This document shows, one piece after another, positions 23,668 through 30,820 of a stretch of DNA of 38,547 nucleotides. The translations under genes were made by a program, and so were the position numbers. The stretch spans positions 1-38,547 of the forward strand of contig CAIUWO010000144.1 in the NCBI GenBank assembly GCA_903902895.1, given 5' to 3'. Positions within the stretch are counted from its first letter, which is position 1. Every line of letters starts with the position of its first letter. Origin of the DNA: Candidatus Hydrogenedentota bacterium (GTDB lineage: Bacteria > Hydrogenedentota > Hydrogenedentia > Hydrogenedentales > CAITNO01). The notes under the pieces were generated by a model. That model searched no databases. It was not told the origin of the DNA and saw only the letters and a program-made list of their open reading frames with translations.

Positions 23668-25380
23668 TCAGCTGCCAAGAAGCTTGAGATTGGCCTGTGC
23701 GGCGGCGTTGGCGGAATCGAGGGTGAGTGAGCGCTCAAAGGCGGCGCGGGCCTCTTCTTTGCGGCCCAGATTCATAAAGGCCACACCCAGATTGATGTGG
23801 GCGTTGGGGTTTTCCGGGTCCAGTTTGGCGCCCGCCTCCAGATAGGGCAGCGCGGCGGCGGGCTGTTTCAACTGGAGCAGCGCATACCCGAGATTGGTCT
23901 GTATGTCGCCCCGTTCCGGAGCCAGACGCACCGCCTTTTCAAGCCAGGGCAGCGCCCCGCCGGGGTTGGTTTCAATCAGCATGCTGCCCAGGTTGTAGTT
24001 CCAGTCTGTTATGTTGGGCTGGAGGCGGATCGCCTCCAGATAGTGCTTTGTTGCGCCTTCCAGATCGCCCTGGGCGTACCGGCAGTCACCGAGTTTGGCG
24101 TGGGCAAGGTCGTCGTCCGGATAGAGCCGCAGCACGCGGGCAAAGACGGAAGGCTCGTCGCGCCAGAAACCGGCCTGCCGCCAGGAGAGCCCCGCCAGCG
24201 CCAGCACCAGCGCGGCCGCCATGACAAACCCCGCGGTCTTGCCGCCCCGGCAGCGGGCCAGCCTCTCCCCCGCCTCGCACAGCAGCCATGCGACGGCCAT
24301 GGAAAGGCCCATGCCGGACAGGTACATATGGCGGTCCGCGTAGGGGGCGTTGCCATAGGATATGATGCCGATGACGGGTATGAGGGCCAGCAGGAACCAG
24401 AACCAGCCCACGGTGAGCCATGGCCGTTTGCGGCGGACCGCCAGCGCGCCCAGCGACAGGGCGACCAGAAGCGCCCATGCCGCGCCGGCTTTCCACGGAA
24501 CAGTCGGAACAATGGGATAGTGGGGCGACAGGCCAAAGGGCCAGAAGAACGCGCCCAGGTAATGCGCGTAATTGCCGCCCACGGCGGCCATGCGCAGCGC
24601 GGGCGGCGCCGCACCCTCCTCGACAATGGAGCCCACCTCATGCTGGGCACCCCAGGTGACCGCCAGCACGGCAAGGGCGAGCAGGCCCATGGGCGCCTTT
24701 TCCATCACGAGCCAAACGGCACGCCGGAAGGAAGGCTTCGCGCCGTCCCCGGTGTGAAAGCGGCCGAGCGGCCATGCGTCGAGCAGGAGCAGCACGGCGG
24801 GAAGCGGCAGGGCGCTGGTCTTTCCGGCAAAGGCCAGCAGCACCGCGGCAAGCAGCGCGGCGTAGCGGAGGGCGCCGGGGCGCCGCGCGTAGCGCGCGTG
24901 GGCCAGCAGGGCAAGCGCGAAGAAGGCGCCGCAAACGAGGTCCTTGCGGCTGGCGACCCAGGCCACATCCTCCACGCGCAGCGGATGGGCCGCGAAGAGC
25001 GCCGCCGCCAGAAAACTCGCGCCGCGCGCGCCGGTCAGCGCGCGCAGGGCGGCGTAGAACAGCAGCACGGCCAGCGCGTGCCACAGCACGCTTGTCAGAT
25101 GGTGCCCCCCCGCCCGCAGCCCAAAAAGGGTCACATCGGTCATGTGCGTGAGCGCGGTCGCGGGCATCCATATGCCGAAGAGCCCGTGGGTCAGCGCCCA
25201 GGAAAGGCCCTTCCAGGACAATCCCTGCCGCATAACGGGATGGTTGAAGACAATGCGCCCGTCATCATAGTTGAGAAAGGGATAGGCGCTGGTGCGCGCA
25301 TAGATGACGGCGACGAGCAGCAGCAGCGCCGCAATGCCCGCAGTCTCAAACAGCCACTGTTTTGAAGATTTGGATGGCAC
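23668..25380 (-). CDS. TMTC-like polytopic membrane protein with C-terminal TPRs
   Basis: A 570-residue protein. Residues ~1-410 contain about ten hydrophobic helices. Loop motifs resemble the GT-C fold of TMTC/DUF1736-type O-mannosyltransferases: YPFLNYDDGRIVFNHPVMRQ (first loop, acidic pair DD), HHLTSVLWHALAVLLF, AAHPLRVEDVAWVASRKDLV and YADRHMYLSGMGLSMAVAW. Residues ~430-565 hold four TPR repeats (for example AKLGDCRYAQGDLEGATKHY and INLGVAFMNLGRKEEARAAF). By family the membrane part would transfer a sugar from a polyprenyl-phosphate donor, and the TPRs would bind acceptors. Enzyme activity is inference. It heads the envelope cluster; the 25381-25635 gap separates it from the divergent ABC-F gene. 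Confidence 0.82.
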   Translation of the reverse strand: MPSKSSKQWLFETAGIAALLLLVAVIYARTSAYPFLNYDDGRIVFNHPVMRQGLSWKGLSWALTHGLFGIWMPATALTHMTDVTLFGLRAGGHHLTSVLWHALAVLLFYAALRALTGARGASFLAAALFAAHPLRVEDVAWVASRKDLVCGAFFALALLAHARYARRPGALRYAALLAAVLLAFAGKTSALPLPAVLLLLDAWPLGRFHTGDGAKPSFRRAVWLVMEKAPMGLLALAVLAVTWGAQHEVGSIVEEGAAPPALRMAAVGGNYAHYLGAFFWPFGLSPHYPIVPTVPWKAGAAWALLVALSLGALAVRRKRPWLTVGWFWFLLALIPVIGIISYGNAPYADRHMYLSGMGLSMAVAWLLCEAGERLARCRGGKTAGFVMAAALVLALAGLSWRQAGFWRDEPSVFARVLRLYPDDDLAHAKLGDCRYAQGDLEGATKHYLEAIRLQPNITDWNYNLGSMLIETNPGGALPWLEKAVRLAPERGDIQTNLGYALLQLKQPAAALPYLEAGAKLDPENPNAHINLGVAFMNLGRKEEARAAFERSLTLDSANAAAQANLKLLGS

Positions 25381-25577
25381 GGTCCCGGTTCCTGCGTGAA
25401 AGCATAGCGCCCGCGGGGCGCGGCAGACAACAAGCCGCCCTTAATTCTCCGAGCCGTTGAAGATTGCCCCCCAGCGGCCGCGTTGAACGGGGCCAGGCCA
25501 TGATTGCGCAGGAGGGGCACGGGGGGCTCCTGCCTGCCCGGCGATTGGGGCATTGGCCGTATTGGGCGCGGTTCCGG

Positions 25578-25583
25578 TATACT
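25578..25583 (+). promoter_or_regulatory. weak candidate -10 box for the ABC-F gene
   Basis: TATACT lies 52 bases before the ABC-F start. The nearest -35-like hexamer is TTGGCC at 25553-25558 with a long 19-base spacer, so the assignment is weak. The ABC-F start has no obvious purine-rich ribosome site either. Confidence 0.3.
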
Positions 25584-25635
25584 TGCGCGTCATTGCGGTT
25601 CTTTTTTCTCCCAACCCCCTATTCCCGGACATGCC

Positions 25636-27522
25636 ATGAGCCTTATACGACTGGAAAATGTGACCAAGTCTTTTGCCGGCGAGCCTGTGCTCGACGAGGT
25701 GAGCCTGCGCATCGAGGAGCGCGAGCGCATCGGCCTGATCGGCCGCAACGGCACGGGCAAATCGACCATCTTCCGCATCATCACGGGCGAGATGGAACCC
25801 GACTCCGGCGTCATCGAGCGGATGCGGCGCATGCGCTTCGCCTGCCTGGCGCAGCTGCCGCAGGTGCCGGAGGACACGCCGATTGAGGCCATTGTGATGG
25901 ATTCATTCTCCGAGCTGATAGAGCAGGAAAAGACGCTGAGCCGCCTGGAACACCAGATGGGTGACGGCGACGAGTCGGTGCTGGCCGAATACAGCGATTT
26001 GCAGCACGAGTTCAGCATCCGCGGCGGCTACACCTTCCGCACGCGGGTGCGCCAGGTCCTGCAGGGGCTCGGTTTCCGGCTGGACGAGTTTGCCCTGCCC
26101 TACAGCTCCCTGAGCGGCGGCCAGCGCACGCGGCTGCGGCTGGCGCTGGTGCTGCTGCAGGACGCGGACCTGCTGCTGCTCGACGAGCCCGAGAACCACC
26201 TGGACATGGAGGCGCGCGAGTGGCTGGAAGCGTACATCCGCAACTGCCGCGAGGCGGTGATGATCATCTCCCACGACCGGCGCATGCTGAATTCCGTGAC
26301 CGAGCGCATCATCGAGGTGGAGCGCGGCGAGGTCTTCGACTACACGGGCAACTACGACTACTACGTGGGCAAGAAGGCGCTGCTGCGCGAGCAGCAGCAG
26401 AAGGCCTTTGAGAAGCAGGAGGATTTCATCCGCAAGGAAAACGCGCTCATCGACCGGTTCCGCTACAAGAGCACCAAGGCGCGCATGGTCCAGAGCCGGC
26501 TCAAGCGGCTGGACAGTCTGGAGAAGGTGGACGCGCCGCCGCCCGAGGCGTCGGAGGCCTCCTTCGGGCTGGGCGAGGTGTCGCGCAGCGGCGAAGTCGT
26601 GCTGGACGCGCGCGGCCTGGCCATGGCCTACGGCCCGCTGCGGCTGTACAACAACGTTTCATTCACCGTGCGCCGCGGCGAGCGGGTGGGCATCATCGGC
26701 CCCAACGGCACCGGCAAGACGACGCTGCTCCGGCACATCGCCGGACAGCACGGCGGCACGGCCGGCGAGGCAACGCTGGGCCACAAGGTGTCGATCGCGT
26801 TTTTCGAGCAGAACCACGACAACGTGAACCGCGCCAACGACATTCTGGGCGAGATCATGTCGATGAAGCCCGACTGGAAGCCCGAGCAGGGGCGGCGCTT
26901 CCTCGCGCGCTTCCTGTTCACCGGCGACGACGTGTTCAAACCCGTCTCCACGCTGAGCGGCGGCGAACTGGCCCGCGTGGCCATGGGCAAGCTCATCCTG
27001 AGCGGCGCCAACCTGCTGCTGCTCGACGAGCCCACGAACCACCTCGACATCGCCTCGCGCGAGGCGCTCGAAATGGCCCTGGCCGCCTACGAGGGCAGCG
27101 TCATCCTCGCCAGCCACGACCGCACGCTGGTCGACAAACTGGTCGACAAGCTGGTCATCTTTGAAAACGGCACGGCCACGGTCCACCTCGGCAACTACAC
27201 CCACTACCGCTGGAAGCACAAGCAGGAGGAGGAGGACCGCGAGATCAAGTCCACCGACGAGGTCCTGCGCATCCGCCGCGAAACGGAGGAGCGGGAGAAG
27301 AAAAAGACCAAGCAGCGCGACGAACGCAAGGACAAAAAGCGCATCGAGAAGCTGGAATCCGACATCGCCGCGATGGAGGGGCTCATCGAGGAGTTCAGCC
27401 ACCGCTTCGCCGCGCTCGACCCCACCGACTACGCCAAGGCCCAGGAACTCAAGGACGAGTACGATGGGATGAAGCAGGATTTGCAGGAGTTGTACGCCGA
27501 GTGGGAGGAGTTAGCCGGGTGA
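25636..27522 (+). CDS. ABC-F family ATPase (ribosome-associated, Uup/YdiF-like)
   Basis: A 628-residue soluble protein with two ABC domains and no membrane segments. Domain 1: GRNGTGKST (Walker A, ~37), LSGGQRTRL (signature), LLLLDEPENHLDME (Walker B). Then the P-site tRNA-interaction-type linker with YVGKKALLREQQQKAFEKQE, RFRYKSTKARMVQSRLKRLD. Domain 2: GPNGTGKTT, LSGGELARV, LLLLDEPTNHLDI and the His switch ASHDRTLVDKL. A charged C-terminal coiled coil (~555-628) ends AEWEELAG. The ATG at 25636 was chosen because MSLIRLENVTKSF is the family start. A diverged second copy of the last ~117 bases is found at 28345-28464, beyond the VapBC module. Confidence 0.95.
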   Translation: MSLIRLENVTKSFAGEPVLDEVSLRIEERERIGLIGRNGTGKSTIFRIITGEMEPDSGVIERMRRMRFACLAQLPQVPEDTPIEAIVMDSFSELIEQEKTLSRLEHQMGDGDESVLAEYSDLQHEFSIRGGYTFRTRVRQVLQGLGFRLDEFALPYSSLSGGQRTRLRLALVLLQDADLLLLDEPENHLDMEAREWLEAYIRNCREAVMIISHDRRMLNSVTERIIEVERGEVFDYTGNYDYYVGKKALLREQQQKAFEKQEDFIRKENALIDRFRYKSTKARMVQSRLKRLDSLEKVDAPPPEASEASFGLGEVSRSGEVVLDARGLAMAYGPLRLYNNVSFTVRRGERVGIIGPNGTGKTTLLRHIAGQHGGTAGEATLGHKVSIAFFEQNHDNVNRANDILGEIMSMKPDWKPEQGRRFLARFLFTGDDVFKPVSTLSGGELARVAMGKLILSGANLLLLDEPTNHLDIASREALEMALAAYEGSVILASHDRTLVDKLVDKLVIFENGTATVHLGNYTHYRWKHKQEEEDREIKSTDEVLRIRRETEEREKKKTKQRDERKDKKRIEKLESDIAAMEGLIEEFSHRFAALDPTDYAKAQELKDEYDGMKQDLQELYAEWEELAG

Positions 27523-27576
27523 GGGGCCACACTTCACCGGTGCCTGACTTGAAACAAATCCCGCACCCCAAAGGCC

Positions 27577-27999
27577 TTAGATTCCTGTTGGAACTAGCAA
27601 TGGAATCACCTGCCGGCCGTGCCGCCGGTACTGCCGGAAGTCTTTGTCGATGGTGAATGTCCTGCTGTCGGCATGAATCTCGCTCATGCGCACGAGGCAG
27701 GCATCCGCAAAGGACATGGGCATATCGGCGTATTTCTTCATCAAACGCGCGATGGGCACCACATGGTCACCCGCATGGAAGGAAAGCTCGATCACACCGC
27801 GGCGCACCAGATCGAGCACCGCATCGGCGCCGCCGGGGGCGGCGCGAAGCAGGAAACACGCCTCAGCCAGCACCGCCTCACAGGAGAGCAGCGGCGGAGA
27901 CAATTCGGCCAGTTGAAGCCGCGCCCATGCATGGTGCCTGTCCCGGCGGTTGATGGCGGCGACCAACGGTCCGGTGTCCAGAAGAACCACCGGCTTCAC
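27577..27999 (-). CDS. vapC: PIN-domain ribonuclease toxin (VapC type)
   Basis: A 140-residue PIN domain. The acidic active-site set is present: D8 in VVLLDTGPLVAA, a Glu in SCEAVLAEACFLLR, an Asp in MSFADACLVRMSE and a final Asp in TIDKDFRQYRRHG. It is expected to cleave tRNA or rRNA when its antitoxin is degraded. The start is GTG at 27999, overlapping the antitoxin stop in a GTGA junction. The toxin stop is 55 bases from the convergent ABC-F stop. The module is bounded on the other side by a copy of the ABC-F 3' end, which suggests acquisition at this site. Confidence 0.9.
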   Translation of the reverse strand: MKPVVLLDTGPLVAAINRRDRHHAWARLQLAELSPPLLSCEAVLAEACFLLRAAPGGADAVLDLVRRGVIELSFHAGDHVVPIARLMKKYADMPMSFADACLVRMSEIHADSRTFTIDKDFRQYRRHGRQVIPLLVPTGI

Positions 28000-28235
28000 C
28001 CGCCAAATCCCTTCATGTGCCTTGGATGCGTGGACAGGTCGGCGGCGGCATCCACAGACCCGACCAGTTCGCCGGCCAAGTCAAGACAGGAACCGCGCCC
28101 CGTGCCGCCCCTGCCGGCCGCATAGGAGTCCAGTGCCATGCGGATAATCTCAGACTGCGTGGCTCCCTGCGCCTTGGCCAGTCCCACCAGCGCTCGGGAC
28201 TGTTCCTCGGTCAGTTTCAACGATACTGTCTTCAT
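27996..28235 (-). CDS. vapB: ribbon-helix-helix antitoxin (VapB/CopG type)
   Basis: A 79-residue protein. The ATG at 28235 follows GGGAG by nine bases; the extra upstream codons (from 28298) lack a ribosome site. Residues 1-~45 are an RHH domain: MKTVSLKLTEEQSRALVGLA then KAQGATQSEIIRMALDSYAA, the N-terminal strand that binds DNA and two helices. The C-terminal part (SCLDLAGELVGSVDAAADLS, then THPRHMKGFGG) has the D-L-A-G-x-x-x-G-S toxin-binding pattern usual in VapB partners of PIN toxins. It is expected to neutralise VapC and, with it, repress the operon through the palindromes just upstream. Confidence 0.88.
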   Translation of the reverse strand: MKTVSLKLTEEQSRALVGLAKAQGATQSEIIRMALDSYAAGRGGTGRGSCLDLAGELVGSVDAAADLSTHPRHMKGFGG

Positions 28236-28240
28236 CGTGC

Positions 28241-28278
28241 AATACTCCCGTATTACTTTCCTGACATAATTGTAATAC
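28241..28278 (-). promoter_or_regulatory. vapBC operator and probable promoter
   Basis: Inverted repeats overlap here: AATAC-TCCC-GTATT (28241-28254), and GTATTAC (28250-28256) against GTAATAC (28272-28278). They bracket the GGGAG ribosome site of vapB. On the minus strand a TTGCGT / 18 bases / TACAAT promoter fits upstream. RHH antitoxins bind such short palindromes, so autoregulation is likely. Confidence 0.6.
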
Positions 28279-28344
28279 GCGTGCGCGTCCGAACGCAAAC
28301 AACCATACCCGCCATTGCTGAATGGGAAAGGGGGAGCCGGGGAA

Positions 28345-28464
28345 GATTTCGCGGCCCTCTACCCCGCCGACTACACCAAGGCCCAGGAACTCAAGGACGA
28401 ATACGACGGGATGAAGCAGGATTTGCAGGAGTTGTACGCCGAGTGGGCGGATTTGGCGAGCTAG
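28345..28464 (+). pseudogene. remnant: second copy of the ABC-F gene 3' end
   Basis: About 117 bases match 27406-27522 at roughly 87% by hand count, with a 40-base identical core. The frame is open and reads FAALYPADYTKAQELKDEYD then GMKQDLQELYAEWADLAS to a TAG at 28462. The intact gene reads FAALDPTDYAKAQELKDEYD then GMKQDLQELYAEWEELAG. Several differences are synonymous (GAG/GAA, GAT/GAC), which suggests the copy comes from, or was replaced by, a related allele and not a recent local duplication. There is no start codon in frame. The VapBC module lies between the two copies. Confidence 0.88.
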
Positions 28465-28560
28465 GGGCAATTGGTAATGGGATGAAGGGGAAAAGCGGTT
28501 TTATGCGCGGATCTGGCAAGCGGGGGTAGGGGGTGGCTTATTACATCGAACGGCATTTCG

Positions 28561-28637
28561 CAGTAATAGGCGATATTCTTATTGCTGTTTGATGCGGTTC
28601 GCGGCAATAAGGAGTAGCCTTATTGCTGCAAACCGCA
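28561..28637. repeat. tandem AATAA/TTATT hairpins
   Basis: The main structure is TGCGGTT (28593) - CGCG - GCAATAAGG - AGTAG - CCTTATTGC - TGCA - AACCGCA (28637). Two perfectly paired stems of 9 and 7 bases are separated by a symmetric internal loop of CGCG/TGCA. A related weaker hairpin, CAGTAATA...TATTGCTG, lies just before it at 28561-28587. It is AT-rich in a GC-rich region. It could be a small structured RNA, a double hairpin of an IS200-like end, or a regulator site. Confidence 0.65.
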
Positions 28638-28681
28638 GTTCGTAATAATAACCCGTGGTAAACAGGAAAGAATATCTCCTT

Positions 28682-28823
28682 CCCCGCACGGGGGCGAACA
28701 TGGGTCGGACCGCACGCGGACACCTTGTTCGTCCCCGTTGGGGACGCTTGGTCCATCCCTTGTTCCGCAGGTTCCGCTTCGCTTCACCTGCGGCTATTAA
28801 TGTTTACCCCCTTGCGGGGGCGA
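28682..28823 (-). repeat. family B repeat array, copy 2
   Basis: Three CCCC/GGGG hairpins: CCCCGCACGGGG (28683), GTCCCC-GTT-GGGGAC (28731-28745) and CCCCC-TTGC-GGGGG (28807-28820). Between the last two is the palindrome CCGCAGGT (28765-28772) / ACCTGCGG (28786-28793) with a TTCCGCTTCGCTTC loop, then CTATTAATG. Minus-strand order equals that at 8292-8345. Confidence 0.7.
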
Positions 28824-29041
28824 TGCAAAGCGCCAGAACACACTACTAAATGAGGAGGCGGTGGGACAGAGGGTTCGTCTGTTCTTGGCTCCCATGCTTC
28901 CCACGACTCCCCCCGCCTCCCGTCAAGCTGCTAAATGTACGCAAATTGGCGCGCAAGATGGGGTTAAGCCGTGGACTCCACCTATATTAATGTGCTATTC
29001 TTCTGCCATTCCTGCCCCCCTTCTTTTTGGAAAGGAAGACT

Positions 29042-29344
29042 ATGAGCAAGATTACCAAGCAGGACGTGGAGTATGTGGCCGGATTGGCCCAGTTGCGCCT
29101 GGATGAGGCCGCCAAGGAGCGGTTGGTCCGGGAGATGGGCGATATTCTGGCGTATATGGACCAGTTGAACGAGCTGGACACGTCGAATGTGGAACCGATG
29201 ATGCATGCCATGGAAATGACGAATGTGTTCCGCCAGGATGTGGTGGAGCCGTCGCTTCCGCGCGAGGAGGCGCTGATGAACGCGCCGGTGCATGACGGCG
29301 AGTATTTCATTGTGCCCCGAATTCTGGAGGGCGGTTCCTCATGA
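29042..29344 (+). CDS. gatC: aspartyl/glutamyl-tRNA amidotransferase subunit C
   Basis: A 100-residue protein from the ATG at 29042, six bases after AAGGAAG. It wraps around GatA and stabilises its contact with GatB in the GatCAB complex, which converts Glu-tRNA(Gln) and/or Asp-tRNA(Asn) to the amidated forms. Family text: ITKQDVEYVAGLAQLRLDEA, then ILAYMDQLNELDTSNVEPM, and the C-terminal FRQDVVEPSLPREEALMNAP with GEYFIVPRIL. Length is normal. The stop overlaps the gatA start (ATGA), and the four following genes are in the same direction. No clear -35 box was found upstream. Confidence 0.96.
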   Translation: MSKITKQDVEYVAGLAQLRLDEAAKERLVREMGDILAYMDQLNELDTSNVEPMMHAMEMTNVFRQDVVEPSLPREEALMNAPVHDGEYFIVPRILEGGSS

Positions 29345-30810
29345 CCACGCCCCTGTACAAGAAAACGGCCCGGGAAATCCGGGATGCGGTGCGATCCGGC
29401 GCGGTGTCGGCGGTGGCGGTGACGGAGGCGCATCTGGCGCGCATTGCCGAGGTCGACCCGAAGGTGGACGCGTTCACGCAGATTTGGACGGAGGAGGCAC
29501 TGGCGCAGGCGGCGGCGGTGGACGCCAAGGTGCAGCAGGGCGTTGATCCGGGCCCAATGGCGGGCGTGCCGGTCGGCGTGAAGGAACTCATCTGCACGCG
29601 CACGGGCAAGACCACCTGCGCGTCGAAGATCCTGGCGAATTTCCGCAGCCCCTATGACGCGACGATCATTGAAAAGCTGGACGCCGCAGGCGCGGTTTTC
29701 CTGGGCAAGGTCAACATGGACGAGTTCGCGATGGGCTCGTCGACCGAGCGGAGCACGATTAAGACGACCAAGAACCCTTGGAACCTGAAGTGCGTTCCGG
29801 GCGGTTCGAGCGGCGGCTCCGCCGCGGCGATCAGCGCGGACGAGTGCGCGATGGCGCTGGGCAGCGACACGGGCGGCTCCATCCGCCAGCCGGCGGCGCT
29901 GTGCGGCTGCGTGGGCATCAAGCCGACCTACGGCCGCGTGTCGCGCTACGGGCTGGTGGCGTTTGCGTCGTCGCTGGACCAGATTGGCCCGCTGACGAAG
30001 AACGTGGAAGACGCAGCGTTGTCGCTGAACACGCTGTGCGGCCGCGACCCGCGCGACGCGACGTCGGCGGACCTGCCGGTGCCCGATTTCATGAAGGCGC
30101 TGACGGGCGACGTCAAGGGGTTGCGCGTGGGCCTGCCCAAGGAGTATTTCACGGAGGCGCTCAACGCCGAGATGCGCGAGAAGGTGGAGGCGGCGGTGGA
30201 CGTGTTCCGCAGGGGCGGCGCGGAGATCGTGCCGGTGTCGCTGCCGCACACGGACTACGCGATTGCGACGTACTACATCATCTGCACGGCTGAGGCCAGC
30301 GCCAATTTGGCCCGCTTCGACGGCGTGCGCTACGGCCACCGCAACCCCAACGCGAAGACGGTCGAGGAAATGTACGTGCTGAGCAAGTCGGAGGCCTTCG
30401 GCCCCGAGGTGCGGCGGCGGATCATGCTGGGCACCTACGTGCTGTCGAGCGGGTACTACGACGCGTATTACCTGAAGGCGCAGAAGGTGCGGCGGCTGAT
30501 TAAGAAGGACTTTGACGACGCCTTCGAACAGTGCGACTTTGTCATGGGGCCGACCTCGCCCATTCCGAGCTTTGAGTTCGGCGCGAAGACGGAGAACCCC
30601 CTTGAAATGTATCTGGCCGACATCTACACGATCTCGGTGAACCTTGCGACGCTGCCGGGCATATCGATTCCCTGCGGACTGACGGCGTCGGGCCTGCCTG
30701 CGGGCCTCCAGATGATCGGGCGTCCCTTCGGCGAGGAGACCCTGCTGCGGGCGGCCCACTGTTACGAACAGACCAGCGGCATAACCCTGGGCGAACCGCC
30801 CATTGCCTGA
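29341..30810 (+). CDS. gatA: aspartyl/glutamyl-tRNA amidotransferase subunit A
   Basis: A 489-residue amidase-signature enzyme, which releases ammonia from glutamine. The Ser-cisSer-Lys triad is visible: Lys in GVPVGVKELICTRTGKTTCA, the cis-Ser in the loop CVPGGSSGGSAAAISADE, and the nucleophile Ser in LGSDTGGSIRQPAALCG. The C-terminal GISIPCGLTASGLPAGLQMI is also characteristic. Length and domain order are normal. It is coupled to gatC by a four-base overlap and separated from gatB by ten bases. No oddities seen. Confidence 0.97.
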   Translation: MTTPLYKKTAREIRDAVRSGAVSAVAVTEAHLARIAEVDPKVDAFTQIWTEEALAQAAAVDAKVQQGVDPGPMAGVPVGVKELICTRTGKTTCASKILANFRSPYDATIIEKLDAAGAVFLGKVNMDEFAMGSSTERSTIKTTKNPWNLKCVPGGSSGGSAAAISADECAMALGSDTGGSIRQPAALCGCVGIKPTYGRVSRYGLVAFASSLDQIGPLTKNVEDAALSLNTLCGRDPRDATSADLPVPDFMKALTGDVKGLRVGLPKEYFTEALNAEMREKVEAAVDVFRRGGAEIVPVSLPHTDYAIATYYIICTAEASANLARFDGVRYGHRNPNAKTVEEMYVLSKSEAFGPEVRRRIMLGTYVLSSGYYDAYYLKAQKVRRLIKKDFDDAFEQCDFVMGPTSPIPSFEFGAKTENPLEMYLADIYTISVNLATLPGISIPCGLTASGLPAGLQMIGRPFGEETLLRAAHCYEQTSGITLGEPPIA

Positions 30811-30820
30811 GGAAGCGCAC

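Larger units (their letters stand above)
28236..29041. other. 806-base gene-poor stretch between vapB and gatC
   Basis: No intact gene is seen. In order it holds the vapBC control region (28241-28278), the diverged ABC-F 3' remnant (28345-28464), paired hairpins (28561-28637), a family B repeat array (28682-28823), and an AT-richer leader before gatC with AAGGAAG as its ribosome site. Short open frames here are in repeats or out of frame with the remnant. Confidence 0.7.

Noticed and set aside
28017-28529. 170-residue plus-strand frame over vapB and the ABC-F remnant
   Set aside because: It runs antisense to vapB and out of frame with the ABC-F remnant; no domain or start signal.
28593-28637. 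Possible tRNA
   Set aside because: No cloverleaf, no T-loop GTTCGA motif and too short.
28682-28823. Possible CRISPR array because of repeated short palindromes
   Set aside because: Units differ in length and sequence, there are no equal spacers, and no cas genes are near.
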